Below, one piece after another: positions 34,780 to 47,108 of a DNA stretch of 64,000 nt. Made by a program: the position numbers and the translations under genes. Below the pieces are notes generated by a model. The model did no database searches. It saw only the letters and a list, made by a program, of their open reading frames with translations, and had not been told where the DNA came from. This DNA is from Sophora flavescens (taxonomy: Eukaryota > Streptophyta > Magnoliopsida > Fabales > Fabaceae): NCBI GenBank assembly GCA_030762895.1, contig CM061067.1, positions 47,765,667 through 47,829,666 of the forward strand, in the 5' to 3' direction. Positions within the stretch are counted from its first letter, which is position 1, and every line of letters starts with the position of its first letter.

Positions 34780-34797
34780 TGGCGTCGTTGCCGGGGA
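34780..34797 (+). other. Primer binding site of element C
   Basis: TGGCGTCGTTGCCGGGGA lies a few bases after the LTR end. This is the form characteristic of Athila/Tat elements. Confidence 0.88.
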
Positions 34798-34913
34798 TTG
34801 GTACAACCAATTTTCCTAATTTTAGGGAATTTGATTCTTTTGATTAATCCATTTTTAATTTAATTTTCTGAAATTTTATCTATTTTTACTTCTTTGATCC
34901 ACTTGATCTTGCC

Positions 34914-36600
34914 TTGTTTTTGTGTATGCGAGGTACCCTTCCACAGGAGAACTTGCTATTTGATCCCAAGATCACCAAGACTGATAAGAGGTTGAGGAAG
35001 GAATTTAAAGAGAGGAGGAGGCTTGAAACAAACCAACCTATCAATCCTGAAGAGATGGCGGAAGAAAATCCACCACCTCCTCATCCTCTGGCTTACAAGC
35101 CTCTTTATGAGTACAATCTTCCTAACTTGGATGATTGTGTTTCTAGTGTTGTCAAGCCTCCCATCACGGCTAATTCATTTGAGATGAGGGATGCTGCTCT
35201 GCATCTGGTGCAAAAAGATCAATTTGATGGGAGTCCACACAAAGACCCTCACAGGCACATCACTCACTTCTTGGATGCTTGTGACATTTTCAAATATCCA
35301 GGAATGTCAGAAGACGTCTTTCGTTTGCGGCTATTCCCTTTCTCTCTTCAGGATAGAGCATGCGATTGGTTGGACTTACACTTAGATCGTGCGACATCAC
35401 TATTTGGGAACAGATGGCTCAGAAGTTCCTCGCAAGATTCTTTCCTCCTCAGAAAGTGGCACAGTTGAAGATCGCCGTCACTTCATTCAAGCAAACTAAT
35501 GATGAGTCTTATAATGAGGCTTGGGAAAGATATAATTTGCTTTTGAGGAGATGCCCTTATTCCTATTTTGACTTGGTAACAAAGGTTCAACACTTTTTTA
35601 ATGGGTTGAAAGGGAGATATCAGATAAATTGTGATGTCGCAGCTGGCGGTTCTTTCTCTTATTTATCAGTAGAGGATGCATGGGCTTTACTTGAGAAGAT
35701 GTCCAGGAATGATTATAACCGCAATATGGGCACTTCTAATGCTTCTGGACTTAGTACAACATCTAGTGAATCCATTCTTGAGCAGAACACACTTTTGAAG
35801 AAGCGGAATGAAGCACTGACAAACAAGATGAAGGTGAACGCGGTAAGAAAAGGTTTACCTCCGGGTTGTGACTTTTATCAAGGTGATCATGATAGTGCAT
35901 ATTGTCCGGGCAGCTTTTATCAGGAGCATGTGGACTCGTGTCACAATTTCTATGACACAGTACCACAGCTCAATGACTATCATAGGAATAGGCAGAACAA
36001 CTACCATCAGGGGCAGAATTGGAAGATCAGGAGAGATCATCTGGGTTTCTCTTGGAGCAACACTAGTGATAGTTTGGTCGGGCAACAACAACAACATCAA
36101 AGGCATAATTATGGGATTCACCAACACAACACCCAACAGGCTCTCTCTCAACCCATCCAATTGCAAGTCACAGATGGTGGGAAGCAACCATGGGAATTGG
36201 CTATCGAAAAGACTAGTGCGGCCTTTGAAAAATTAGTTAGTCATACTAGAATGGCCATTGAGAAGCTGACAGTGCATATTGATACTTCCATTGATAAGCT
36301 AGCAAATCACACAGGATCGGTAATCTAGCAATTGGAAACACAAGTAGCTCAGCTAGCGAAACATATGAATGAGCGTCTTTCAGGAACCTTTCCGGTAGCA
36401 CAGAGAATAACCCCAAGGCCCAATGCAATGCCATATCCACTAGAAGTGGTAAAGTGTTGGAACCAAAGGGTAATCCCTTGAAGGCTAATGAAGGTGAAAC
36501 TCCAGAACAACCACAAGAGGAGAAGGAGCAAGCTAAAGAAGATGAGGTAGCAGATGAAAAGGTGCCGGAGCAAGGAGGGAAATTGAAATTAGTGGATGAA
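34914..36600 (+). pseudogene. Athila-type gag (element C)
   Basis: An N-terminal basic stretch (KRLRKEFKERRRLE) is followed by the Athila retrotrans_gag region: DQFDGSPHKDPHRHITHFLD and VFRLRLFPFSLQDRACDWLD. A frameshift near 35385 comes next, then FLARFFPPQKVAQLK and the helical W-E-R-Y-N-L-L-L-R-R-C-P segment. A degenerate zinc knuckle (CDFYQGDHDSAYC, with Tyr for the second Cys) and a QN/H-rich segment lie further on, and a heptad-like stretch (AIEKLTVHIDTSIDKLA) runs into a TAG at 36327. A second frameshift near 36440 precedes the acidic linker. It encoded the capsid protein and is now broken in at least three places. Confidence 0.87.
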
Positions 36601-36648
36601 TAATTCCGAAGAAAGAAGTGAATTGAGCCCCAAGATTTTCCTCCCTTC

Positions 36649-37824
36649 ATGAAGGTACCATATCTAGAGAGATTGAAAAACCCTGTGCAAGACAAGCAAT
36701 TTTCTAAGTTCCTTGATATCTTCTGCAAGCTTCAAATCAACATTCATTTTGCAGAAGCCTTGGAACAAATGCCATCCTATGCCAAGTGTATGAAGGAGCT
36801 TCTCTCCAAGAAGAGGAATATTGTTGATGATGAAACAGTTGCTTTGACCGAGGAGTGTAGTGCAATCCTTCAAAGGAAGCTACCTCCTAAGTTGAAGGAT
36901 CCAGGTTCTTTTAGTATACCATGCACCATTGGAGAGATGACTAGTGGGAAGACACTATGTGATTTAGGGGCAAGCATCAACTTAATGCCCCTATCCATGA
37001 TGAAGAGGCTTGGAATTAAAGAGGTCAATGGCACAATGATGACACTCCAACTTGCGGACCGATCAATCAAATACCCTTATGGGGTGGTAGAAGATTTGCT
37101 AGTAAAGGTGGGCAAGTTCATTTTTCCTGTGGATTTTGTGGTTCTTGACATGGATGAGGATGCCAATACTCCTCTCATATTAGGTAGACCATTCTTGGCT
37201 ACCGGACGAGCATTGATTGATGTGCAACTAGGTAAGCTCACACTTCAGGTGCAAGATGAAAAGGAGGAATTTGATGTCTTTGAAGCTATGAAGCATCAAG
37301 TGGAGAAGGCTAAATGCTATAGTGTGGATGTGGTGAAGCCTCTTGTAAAACCAACTCCTACACATGAAGCAAATGGTTCAACACAAGGTTAAGTATTGGT
37401 AAAATCCCACACTTTTGATGATGGCATGGAAAAGGATGAGCCGGCGCACTTGGGGAATAAAAATGAGTTGCCTAGAGCTATTAAGGATGACCCAAGCAAG
37501 TTGGAGGAGAAACCACAAGAACATCATGAGTCACTCACTGAAAGGGCCGGAGCAAAAAGAATGCTAGATCCAATCAAACTCAATGAAATCCGCTTGAGAG
37601 CTTATGTGAAAGATCGAGGCAAAAAGGGGCTACCCAAGGTTCGGCTCGATGATCCAAATAACCCTAGAAAGAAGTCATTTCCGGACCAAGTGAAGTCTTA
37701 TTGGCTAGTGAAAGTTAGGAAGAAAACAATTCCTCATCATGATGCTTTTATGGAAGGTTACAAAGAGCCCAGGGAGACATTTGATGATAATGACCAAGGG
37801 TTGAAACAGCTTTTTATGGAATAA
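36649..37824 (+). pseudogene. Athila-type aspartic protease and downstream linker (element C)
   Basis: The frame at 36649-37392 contains FSIPCTIG, the active site DLGASINLMP and, later, PLILGRPFLATGRALID, the retropepsin flap and second-half signature of Athila proteases. After one stop at 37390 the same region goes on to 37824 with a basic stretch and a degenerate R-(K)-K-x-F-P-x-(G/Q)-V-K motif often seen before RT in this group. RT itself does not follow. The protease would have cleaved Gag-Pol. Confidence 0.85.
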
Positions 37825-37969
37825 GGAATTGGAGGTCATCATGACGAGTTCGCAGTGACATAGCCCTTTGGGGGGCTATGACCGTCAGGCTCACGACGTT
37901 AAACAAACGCTTCTTGGGAGGCAACCCAAGGTTTATATCCTTTGTTGCATTTAAAAAAAATAAATTAAA

Positions 37970-38039
<70 letters not shown>

Positions 38040-38339
38040 TGATTGGTTTTGTTGCCTCGGTTCGTCTGGCTTTCTAATCCTGGGGACCAAGATCCTTATC
38101 CAGGAGGGGGTGAATCCGAGGCAAAGTTTTGATGGTTTTCAGGTGGATGAAACTCCAGATGAGGAGGTCGAGCCTAGTAGACCAAGGAAGAAACCAAGGA
38201 AAGACAAGGAAGAAGCGAGACAAGCTAATGAGAGTGTGGGGTCCGCTCGGATCCCTTGAGATAACTCTTTCTAAAAGTCAACTCTTTTCTTTTTGTTTCT
38301 TCTATTCTGAATCATTTTGGTTGCATTTGAATAGTTGGT

Positions 38340-38383
<44 letters not shown>

Positions 38384-39720
38384 GCATGTGTCTTAAAGTC
38401 TTCTTGGTAAGTTTTGATGGGAATAACTGCACTAAGCCTAAATTGAGTGCATATGATAAAAATTAAAAACCTCGTGTGTTCCCTAATGATTTGAAAAATT
38501 GAAAAATCGATCCCCATGAAAGATTGAAAAGCGAACTTTGAGAAATTTTATTATGATTGCATGATTTTTGGCAAGTTTGGGGTGAAGGGGTGCACATATT
38601 ATGGATGTATCTCGGTCAAATAATTTGTTAAAAATGTCCAGGTGAGGAAATTGAGACTCCAACATTGTTTTTAATTGTGTGAATCACTTTTAAGCTGTAC
38701 TTTCCCGGATTTGCTTGAATCTCTTCATGATTTGCATGTTTATATGTTTGCATCAAATGATTTAGGTAATTTTCTTTGAAATAGCTACTTGCCAAATATG
38801 AACCAACCTTGATGCATGATCCCTAGTTAGCCACATTGAGCCTAATAGCCTATTGTTTCTTGATGACCTTATGTTACAAGCCATAAATCCGGAAAAATTA
38901 TGTAAACCCAATCTTAGGATTTAGGAGAGCATGGAAGCTTAGCAATGTAAATGTTGTTTGGAAACTAAGTTTGGGGTGGCTACAAAGTTTATCATATTGT
39001 TTTGGTTGAGAAAAAGAAAAAGTAAAATGGTTTAAGCCAAAGACTTAAGAAAGAAAATGATTGTAAAAATGCCAAAAAGGGCAAAGTGAAAAAAAAAAGA
39101 TGTGAGAAAGTAAAAAAGTTGTAGTCACCCAAAGTATAAAAAAAAATAGAAAAATAGAAAAAGAATTTAGAGTAAGATCAAAAATTATAATTGCACATGT
39201 TATGCTCTCATTAATCTTAGGGACTTAGCCTTGATCCTTTACATATCCTACCTTTAGCCAGGCCACATTACAACCTTTAAAAGACCTTTTGATGTTGCAT
39301 ACATGTTTTTGTGGGGAACTTTGTTGAGATGAAAATCAAATTCATGGAAAGTGCTCTTAAAATGTGAAAATTGAGTGACAAGTTAATATCCTTGACAAAT
39401 TGAGTGAATGAGTGAATTACTAAAAACCCTTGTGAGGAAGGCAATTATTTGAATTTGGTGATCTCCTTTGTGTAGGTGACTTTGAGCCCTTACTTAGAGT
39501 AATCAATGCATGATTGATATGATTCTCATGGTTTGAAAGTAGGTGAAATTGGGAGTTGATTAAGTAAAGTAAGGAAAGGGGAAACATTGAGTAAGGGTAA
39601 ATTGATGAAATTTCACGAAATTTGGGGCAAGAGTGATTAAGTCCATTGAGCTTACCTAATTTGAGTCTTTCATTTTGTTAGTTTGATTGGGGACAAGCAA
39701 AGTTTAAGTTTAGGGTATTT
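37825..39720 (+). other. 3' non-coding region of element C with microsatellites
   Basis: It carries the conserved Athila word GGGAGGCAACCCAAGG, then a (TAA)n tract (about 37966-38039) and an (AT)n tract (about 38341-38379). The rest is AAG/GAA-rich sequence without recognisable coding potential. The stretch GTTTAAGTTTAGGGTATTT just before 39721 is the presumed polypurine tract. No env-like ORF is seen. Confidence 0.7.
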
Positions 39721-41052
39721 TGATAAACCATTGGTTCATCTAGTTTTATGACTAGAAAGACCTCAATTTTGATACCATTTGTGCTAGTTCATTCTCGTTT
39801 TAGCCCAAATTTGACTTTAATTGTTCAAAAGAAATTCCTTTTAGTCTTAGGGATAATTTTCAATAATTTCTTTTAGTTTCTTATCAAAATAAAGCATTTA
39901 ATGCTACTTTTAATTCCAGGTTAAAAGTGAAGCTCGAGGAAGCTAGGAAAAATAATGGAAACAAGTAAAAAGGCAAAAATTGGCTATTCGCTTCGCGAAC
40001 AGAAGCTCGCCTCGCGAGCCAGAGGAGCAGATCAAGCAGGAATAGGCAGCCATTCAGCCTCGCCTCGCGAGGCAGTGCTCGTCTCGCGAGGCAGACTCAG
40101 TGAAATGAAGACCATTCTGCCTCGCCTCGCGAGAAGTCCAAATTTGAACTGTTGCCAACTTAAGATTCGCCTCGCAAATCCCTGCTCGCCCCGCGAGCAC
40201 ACGCAGATTCCAAACCTTAAAAATAGCTTGTTTTAGGTCAATGAGAGCAATTTTGGATTGGAAAAGTGTAATCCTAGTTTGCTTGGAGCTGTGTAGTGTG
40301 TTTTGAGTCAGTTCTTGAAGGATGAATGCTTTTACTACTTTTTTCATTGTTTTCGTCTCTATGAGGAACTAATCCTCCTTTCTAAGGGAACGATGAAGCC
40401 ACCTTTGATGGCATAGTTTATTCAAATAATATTTTCTTATACCCTTGTCTCTTTTCTTGTACCTTAATTCTGTTTTGTTTCCGTTAATCATGTGGCCAGT
40501 GGTTAATTAGTCTAGTGCGTTGAAGCTGGGAAGTGATTCATGCTTAGGACTTGAATTAAAATCACCGTTTGAACATTACTAGGGATAGAATAGGAAAGTG
40601 GTGCAATCGTTACAGGGAACCAAGAACTTAATAAATCTAGTTGTGGGTTGAATAAATTGAGAAATTGATGGCTTGCAATTGTAGATATTTCCTTTTTGAA
40701 AATCGAAAGTGACATTAGGATAATTGAGGATTCCCGGTTGACAAGCAACTAAATTGAAACTGGGGTTAAGGAGATAAAACACTTGGGTAACTTGCTTGAT
40801 AGGGTAGGTGAATTCGTGACCTTAGAGCCTTAATCATAATCAAATCTCATCACAATCTTTTAGTATCTTTAATTAATTGTTTCAATCTTTGATTTAATTT
40901 TCTCTCTCTTAATAACTACTTCTTTTTGACTTGGTCAAACGCTTCGAAATTCCTGATTAAATTGGTCTTCCAATCCTTGAGTTCAACCTCGGTATTTACT
41001 TACCGTGTTTTATTACTTGCAATGAAACGATACACTTACCGGTTCGTCAACA
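39721..41052 (+). repeat. 3' LTR of element C
   Basis: 1332 bp. It aligns with 33444-34773, with scattered substitutions and a rearranged set of CTCGCGAG units around 39980-40200. Confidence 0.93.
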
Positions 41053-41531
41053 AATACAGATTAGTAGGATTTTGTGATGCTGATTTTACTGGAGACAAAA
41101 TAGAAAGAAAAACCACTAGTGGAGGATGTCATTTCATTGGAACAAGCTTAGTCTCATGGTGAAGCAAAAGGTAAACAACAATTGCCTTGTCTACTGCTGA
41201 AGCAGAATACATCTCTGCTGCTAGATGCTGCTCTCAACTCTTATGGGTAAAACATCAACTTGAGGATTACTCTATTTATGAGCATAACATATTTGTATGG
41301 TGTGATAATTCCAGTGCTATATGCTTCACTAAAAATCCAATTCAGCATTCTAAGGCAAAACATATTGAGATCAAACATCATTTTATTATGGATTATGTTC
41401 AGAAAGGTATCTTTGATATTAAGTTTGTTAAAACTGAAAATCAATGGGCTGATATTTTCACTAAACCCTTAGCAGAAGAAAGGTTTTTATTTATTAGAGA
41501 TAATCTAAACATGCATTGCATTGTTGAATGA
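41053..41531 (+). pseudogene. RNase H, C-terminal part (element A)
   Basis: After element C the frame resumes with a copia RNase H stretch starting LVGFCDADFTGDKIE and then WCDNSSAICFTKNP. It continues with HIEIKHHFIMDYVQ and WADIFTKPLAEERF, the normal end of pol, and stops at 41529-41531. A TGA and a TAA near 41160-41175 interrupt it. It is the direct continuation of the frame cut at 33443. Confidence 0.88.
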
Positions 41532-41600
41532 CATGTCTGTGTGTTAACCTGTCCGTGCTATATCACCTGTCTATGCTTACCTGTCTGACTCTGTTGTGTC
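41531..41600 (+). promoter_or_regulatory. Cluster of ACCTGTCTG-type words between pol and ORF3 of element A
   Basis: Four copies occur within 60 bp: ACATGTCTGT, ACCTGTCCGT, ACCTGTCTAT and ACCTGTCTGA. The same word recurs in the LTR of A. Before insertion of element D this cluster lay about 200 bp upstream of the ORF3 TATA box at 53706. Confidence 0.5.
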
Positions 41601-41725
41601 GCTATGCTAGAACTCAACAGTTTTATTGAAATGATTATTAAGTATTTAATGTCATTCTTTATCTGAAGATAATCATGTGCACGACATTTTTAAATCTCGA
41701 AACCATGTTTTCTTTATGTCGAAAG

Positions 41726-43388
41726 TGAAGTTGGCACAGGCAAACACAAGGGGGGGTTGAATTGTGTTTGTTAAATATTTTTGCAAAAGCCCTTTTGAAC
41801 AACTTTTTCACAAGCAAAAAATAAAAAGATTAAGCACACAAGAAATCCTTTTTAAAAGATCAACAAAAGCAATATCAAAACCCCACAATTAGTATAAGCA
41901 AATAAAACTGAAGAGTTTAGGGATGGAAAATTCACGCAAGAGATTTTATCCTGGTTCACTCTCTTCCAACTAAGAGCTACGTCCAGTCCCTTCGACTTGA
42001 AGGATTTTTCCACTATTTCTCCAAAAAGATTACACAACAAGTATTCAACACCTCTTCAGGCTATAAGTATTCCTTTCTTAACAAGCCTCTTCAGGCTCTA
42101 ACTCTATCACAGAGATTTAAAGGTTGATCTTCTTAACTCACTAAGTGTGAGAGTATGACAGTTTAAGATCAGTTGAATATTACAACAATATTCAAACTAA
42201 AAGATTACAGACTTTTGCTTTTGAAAGAATGAAAGAATAAGAGCTTGTTTTCACAAGAATTGTATTGGCAGAAGTTTGGCTAGCAAAAGTTATTCTTCAG
42301 TATCTGAGGTCTTCTACTTATATAGTGACCTTCTGCTCTTGTAGTTCTTCAATGTTTACTTTGAATAATCCGGTTTAGAGATAGAATTAAATGCATGATA
42401 TCCGTTGTGATTGATAGCTTGATTTTAGCGAGTTGAAAAGTGTCCTTGGTTATCAGAAAATCACAAAATGGAGGCTCACTATTCTGAGCAATTGTGCCTT
42501 AAAAGATTTCTTTCTTCCTTTGTGTATAACCCAGCTTTTGTTCAGCAAAAAGGATGTCATCGTACAGATCGTTTTGTAATTCCAATTGTACTATTTACTT
42601 TTTGTATTTCCTTGATCGTACTATGAATTTTATCAAAGGAAACAAGACATTAAATCGGATAAAGACAAATGGAAAGAACAAATATTCATTTGAAATAAAT
42701 ATCAATCATTTGAAATAAATTCAATGTGGACCTGATTGCATTATATCACATTCAAGGTAGTAAAGACATAAAACATATATAGCTGTCTACTTAGTTTTAA
42801 GAACGCATCTATACAAGATTTTAATATGCTCATCTACTGAAGTGGTAGAAGCGCTCGTCCAAAGAAGTGACAGAAGCGCTCGTCCACTGAAGTGACAGAC
42901 GCGCTCATCCACACAAGTGACAGAAACGTTCGTCCACACAAGTCTTTGGACTTGCTAAGTCCTTAGAGAAACTCCGTCCAATGACGTGGCACTGGGGACG
43001 TCTACTGAATTTTTGTTAGACATTATGAATGTATACTTGAGTTTAAAGGATAGCACTCGTCTACTGATGTGGCAGGATGGACACGCTTATTTTCAAGTCT
43101 TTGGACTTGCTATACCTAACAAGTTATTTAGGTATTCATTTATAGCCTCGTCCAATTTAGAAAATCAGTCTACTTTATCAATTAAATTATAAACAATTTA
43201 AATAACCTTTGGACGGTTAATTCTTTGCACGAGTTCAAGCATTGTATACCTTATATTATTTTGAATATTCCTGCATAAACTGAACTCACTTGTTAGATTT
43301 CAACTAACACTTTGCCAAGCAAATTTAATCCTTTTGTTAACATCAAAACTTAGAGATTATTAAATCCAAAACCACTTTGGTTCCAACA
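41726..43388 (-). repeat. 3' LTR of element D
   Basis: 1663 bp, aligning with 51963-53631. A TATA-like box on the minus strand (CACTATATAAGT, 42318-42329) lies downstream of the 25-bp tandem repeat in the direction of transcription. Confidence 0.93.
42827..42950 (-). repeat. 25-bp tandem repeat in the 3' LTR of element D
   Basis: About five units of the type GCGCTCGTCCACTGAAGTGA (plus strand) followed by CAGAA, each 24-25 bp. Each carries the word CGTCCAC (GTGGACG on the minus strand). The matching array is at 53070-53190 in the other LTR. Confidence 0.88.
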
Positions 43389-43404
43389 ATCTCCCCCTTT
43401 TTGA
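43389..43404 (-). other. Polypurine tract of element D
   Basis: On the minus strand AAAAAGGGGGAGAT directly precedes the TG of the 3' LTR. A shows an almost identical tract (AAAAAGGGGAGAT type). Confidence 0.88.
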
Positions 43405-43875
43405 TGATGACAAAAACTGATTAAATTTAAATAGAAAATTCTAAGAGAGCTTGCAAGGCTCCCCCTAAGACAAAGCATTCAAATATTTAAGCAGACTAAC
43501 AGAAAGGTACAAACACTTATCATACTTAGAATCCATATAAACACAGGTATCAGAGCAAATAATATAAGTAAAGCAGATCAATGCAAATAAAAACATATAA
43601 GTGTTTTTCAACAACTGACTTTATTTATAATTTTCCTTCTTTTCCTTTCTCCCCCTTTTTGTCATCAGCCAAAAAGGTGAAAAGGGAGTGGACCATCATT
43701 GTCAGTAAAATACAATAAGAAAGAAGAAATTCTAACAAGAAGGAGGTGGTGGATGGGGTTGGTTTGGATTTTGATTCTTCTGAAATTCCATTAGCAAGAC
43801 CAACATTTGAGTCACCATGGCATTTGTAGGGGCCAAGGTGTCTTGCACTCGCTTTTGCACTCTTTCTTCAATTTG

Positions 43876-46654
43876 TTATGCCATCTGCTCAGTCATCTCT
43901 TCAACTATCTTTCCAACCTTAGCATCAATAATTCTTCCAATGATGTCTTCAAGATTGGATGGAAAAGATAATTGTCTTGAGCTTTCAGCAGAGTCTAAGA
44001 TAGTGTCTTGAGCTTGGGTTGGAGGATGAACCATAGCAAGAGCTAATGGTTGAGAAGATGTCTTAGCAAACTCTGCACCATGCTTAGAAGCACATAACTC
44101 ATCAGTCTGTTCTGTCGAAATTGGCTCAACAGTAGCAACAGCATCAGGTAGAGGAGTTGAAGGCTCAGAAATAGGTTTGGAAAGGATTTCTACATTCAGT
44201 TCAGGGCCTTCCATAATTAATTCTTCAGATGTATGCTCAGAGGATGAAGTTGAAGCTGTGGTAAAAGCATATTGTATAACTGGCTCAGGGATATCCTTTG
44301 CCCATCTGACAGGGTAGACAAACTCCACATTTCTGCTATTGATAGGAAGTTCCCAGAGGTCTTTATATACCATGTACCTAAAGTGTGAGAGTCCACACTT
44401 TCCTCTGACCTTGGGAATATCTACCTTTTCTTCATCAGTCAATCCAGAGGAAGACGCATCTCTGGTGCAGTGAATAAGGTGTGACTTCCAAAAATCAGCA
44501 GCCTTGTGCTCATTGATTAACTCAATGGATTCATGATTTTGAAGGATATCCAACATCAATTAATCAAAAGTTTCTTGATCAAGGTCAAGCAATGCTGATC
44601 AGCTTCAGGCATCACTCCCTTGAACCTTCTATGCTTCAAGTCCTTATTGAGATCCAGCATTAGCAATCTTGGACAGATTCTGTAAGGCTTGATTCCAATC
44701 CTGGTTGTTTCCTTATGTCTCAGCCAGGATGGAGGAACAAAATTTGAAGCCCTATCAGCTCTGAGTTGGCTGAACTCCCATTTCAGCATATCAATACAGT
44801 GTTGATCCATGAACAAATCAGCAGCCCTCCCATAGATTCTGGGATGCTCAAAGGACATCCATTTTGTGTCCCTTGGCATGATCATGGCGACATGCTTAGA
44901 TGATCTAGCTCTCCTCTCAGGAATAGTAGAAAGATTCTTCCTCTTGGGGTCAGTCTCCCAGACAGGTATAATGTGTCTCTCAACTCCATCAGTAATTGGC
45001 ATGAATGGAGGAGTTTTGACAAGGTTTGGGTAAATTTCTTGGGGGGGAATTTGGCTAAAGGTAGGTGGGTGACTAAAGGCCCTAAATTATTGTACATTTG
45101 AGAAGGTGTGATTTTGATTAGTTGACACTCTGGGTGAGGTAGGTAGAGGGGTTCAACAGATTGGCTAACTTCTTCCTCATATTCAGGTAAAGGATACCAT
45201 ATGTTTAGGATAAGTTCTGGTTCATGTGGAATGGTGTGGAAGAGTATTTTCCATTCTCTCTGTACTTTGGCCCAATCCTCAGATTTGCCATTGTAAAGGG
45301 TGGAAGAGGGAATTATGGGTGGAAATAGAGTTTTCATGGGTTTTGGAAAGGGGCTTCAATGGTAATACTATTATCTATATGTGGTAGTGGTGACGGTGGT
45401 GAGGGAATATATACTTCATTTGAAGAGGGGATAGGTATATCATCTATCCTAGCTTCTAAACTAGATACAAGGTCATCTACTGCTAATTGAACAGGATCAT
45501 TAGCAGAGATAGTTATCTTAGGAGTTTTGGTTGACCTAGATTTTCTTGCTGGTTGTCTCTTTGGTTTTGTTGGTACAGTTGAAGGATCAGGCACAACGGC
45601 CTTAGCAGCAGCAGCAGAGGTCTTCTGCTTATTTAGGATAGAGCTGATAGGAATGCTATCCTCATCAGCTTCCTCATCTTCATTATGAGAGAGGATAATT
45701 TTCCTTGGTCTCTTTACAGCAAGGGCAACAGAAGGCTCCTTGATAGCAATCCCACTTGCTGGTCTTTTGGGGGCAGGCTTTCTTGCAGCAGTTGTCTTTT
45801 GCCTGGTTACCCTTCTAACCCCTAGGACTTCAGTATTATTCTGTTTGATCATCTCTTCTTTAGCCACCAATAATTCCTCAGTCTTAGCCATTGCAGCAGC
45901 AGCATACGTACTGGGGTTCATGTTGGCTATGTTCATCTTTCCAAAGTCTGCAACAGACATTGGTTTATCAGACAATAACCTTGCTTGCTCCTCAAGAGTC
46001 TTGGCAGCAAGAAACTCATATACTCCTTGAGCCTTGAAGATCTTCAAGAGAAGGTGGCAGAAGGGGAGTGCAGAGAGTCTTTTCTTGTTCATCACTGCAT
46101 CTCTGAATCTTATATAAAGGATTCTTGGAAGATTGATTCTTGTCTCTGTGAGATGATGGAAGAGACAACTTGTGAAGAGATGAAAGGTTGTCCTTTGACC
46201 CAACCTTGTGAAGCACCACTTTGTTGAGAAGCTGGTGAAGGATTCGAACGATATCCTTCATCTCAACAGCCTTCCACAAGTGAGTCATGACTGTGTCCTC
46301 CTTCATGAGACAGACTTCTATTGTCTTAGAACCGCCCAAGTCTTCTTCCCAAGGCTTAGTGAAAACTAGTCCTTCCTGAGCACATAAGATTGCTTCAGCA
46401 ATAGTCTTTTCTAAAACTGTAATCTTCCTTCTTAATACGGTTGAGTAGAAGTCAGTTTCTATCAGTTGGATGTTTCTCCAAAAATCCATGACAAGATTTG
46501 GGAAAACAGAGACTTTCTCTGCGAAAAGTCCTTCCCAGCCAGCAGCATTGACATATTTGCTTAAGTCAATATTGTAGTCTTTTAGAACATTAAGATTGAA
46601 ATGGTGCTCTATAGCTAGGTTGAGTTTGTCCACGTTGAAGGTTGAAGATGCCAT
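43876..46654 (-). pseudogene. ORF3 of element D, putative nuclear protein with a plant-transposon-protein-like N-terminal domain
   Basis: Five consecutive minus-strand frames (46654-46016, 46203-45334, 45337-44882, 45002-44556, 44559-43876) overlap end to start, as one ORF of about 900 codons broken by four frameshifts would. It begins MASSTFNVDKL. The N-terminal domain has GWEGLFAEKVSVFPNLVMDF and later a H-Q-L-L-N-K-V segment with GSKDN, then a stretch ending FCHLLLKIF. This resembles the 'putative plant transposon protein' domain (PF20167), and it aligns with ORF3 of A. The middle is basic and Pro/Ala/Ser-rich with NLS-like clusters (KPAPKRP, KPKRQPARKSR). The C-terminal part has FWKSHLIHC and ends in a helical segment, IIDAKVGKIVEEMTEQMA. 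No signal peptide or membrane segment is seen, so an envelope role is unlikely. Confidence 0.75.
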
Positions 46655-47108
46655 TGTAGAAGATCAAAGAGCTTAGGGTTTTGAGTGCAGAGAGAGGTAA
46701 AGAGAGAGAGAGATAGCTCGAGAAATTATGAAAGCGTAAAGTCTTTCTCAGAGGGAAAAGGTTTCTTTTAAAAGGATTTTGAATATCAAAAGGTTTAAAA
46801 AAACTTTTGATATGACATGTCATAATGATAAAATGGCGTTGGTAACTTGGGACCATAAAAAGGTCTTGATGGGATTGATGAGAGTTGTTGACTCAGCAAG
46901 GAAAGAGAAGAGTTTTATATAAGAGTGTTCAAGAACAAATTAATATGATCAATAAATGTGTGTATAGACGAGTCCACAAAAGACTAAGAGTGGACGTGCA
47001 AAGACATAGGTAGTGGACGCGTAGAATCCACTTGCTCTGGACGTCATGACTAGTGGACGTGCAGAGAAAACATGCAATGGACGACCAATAAACAATAAAT
47101 ATACTAGC
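46655..47108 (-). promoter_or_regulatory. Probable internal promoter and leader of ORF3 in element D
   Basis: On the minus strand the region between the pol stop and the ORF3 ATG holds three things in order. First, six GTGGACG-type words or their complements (47085-46964). Second, a TATA box, TTATATAAAAC (about 46922-46912), with a second TTTTAAAAG near 46770. Third, the word CTTTACGCTTTCA (46741-46729), followed by a TC-rich leader. The last word and the leader are shared with element A at 53738-53833. Confidence 0.6.

Larger units (their letters stand above)
33444..41052 (+). mobile_element. Athila-type Ty3/gypsy element with gag and protease only (element C), inserted in RNase H of element A
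   Basis: The LTRs 33444-34773 and 39721-41052 start TGATAAACC and end GTCAACA. They are flanked by AATAT (33439-33443) and AATAC (41053-41057), a target duplication with one changed base. A TGGCG(T/C)CGTTGCCGGGGA primer site follows the 5' LTR, the Athila/Tat signature. The coding region has an Athila-like gag and a DLGAS protease but no RT, RNase H or integrase. The conserved Athila word GGGAGGCAACCCAAGG (37917-37932), normally found after pol, follows only about 90 bp after the last coding frame. An internal deletion of pol is therefore likely, and the element would need enzymes from a relative. Confidence 0.92.

Noticed and set aside
42827..42950. Regular 25-bp repeats resembling a CRISPR array
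   Set aside because: Plant nuclear DNA. The units are directly adjacent with no unique spacers and occur in both LTRs of element D.
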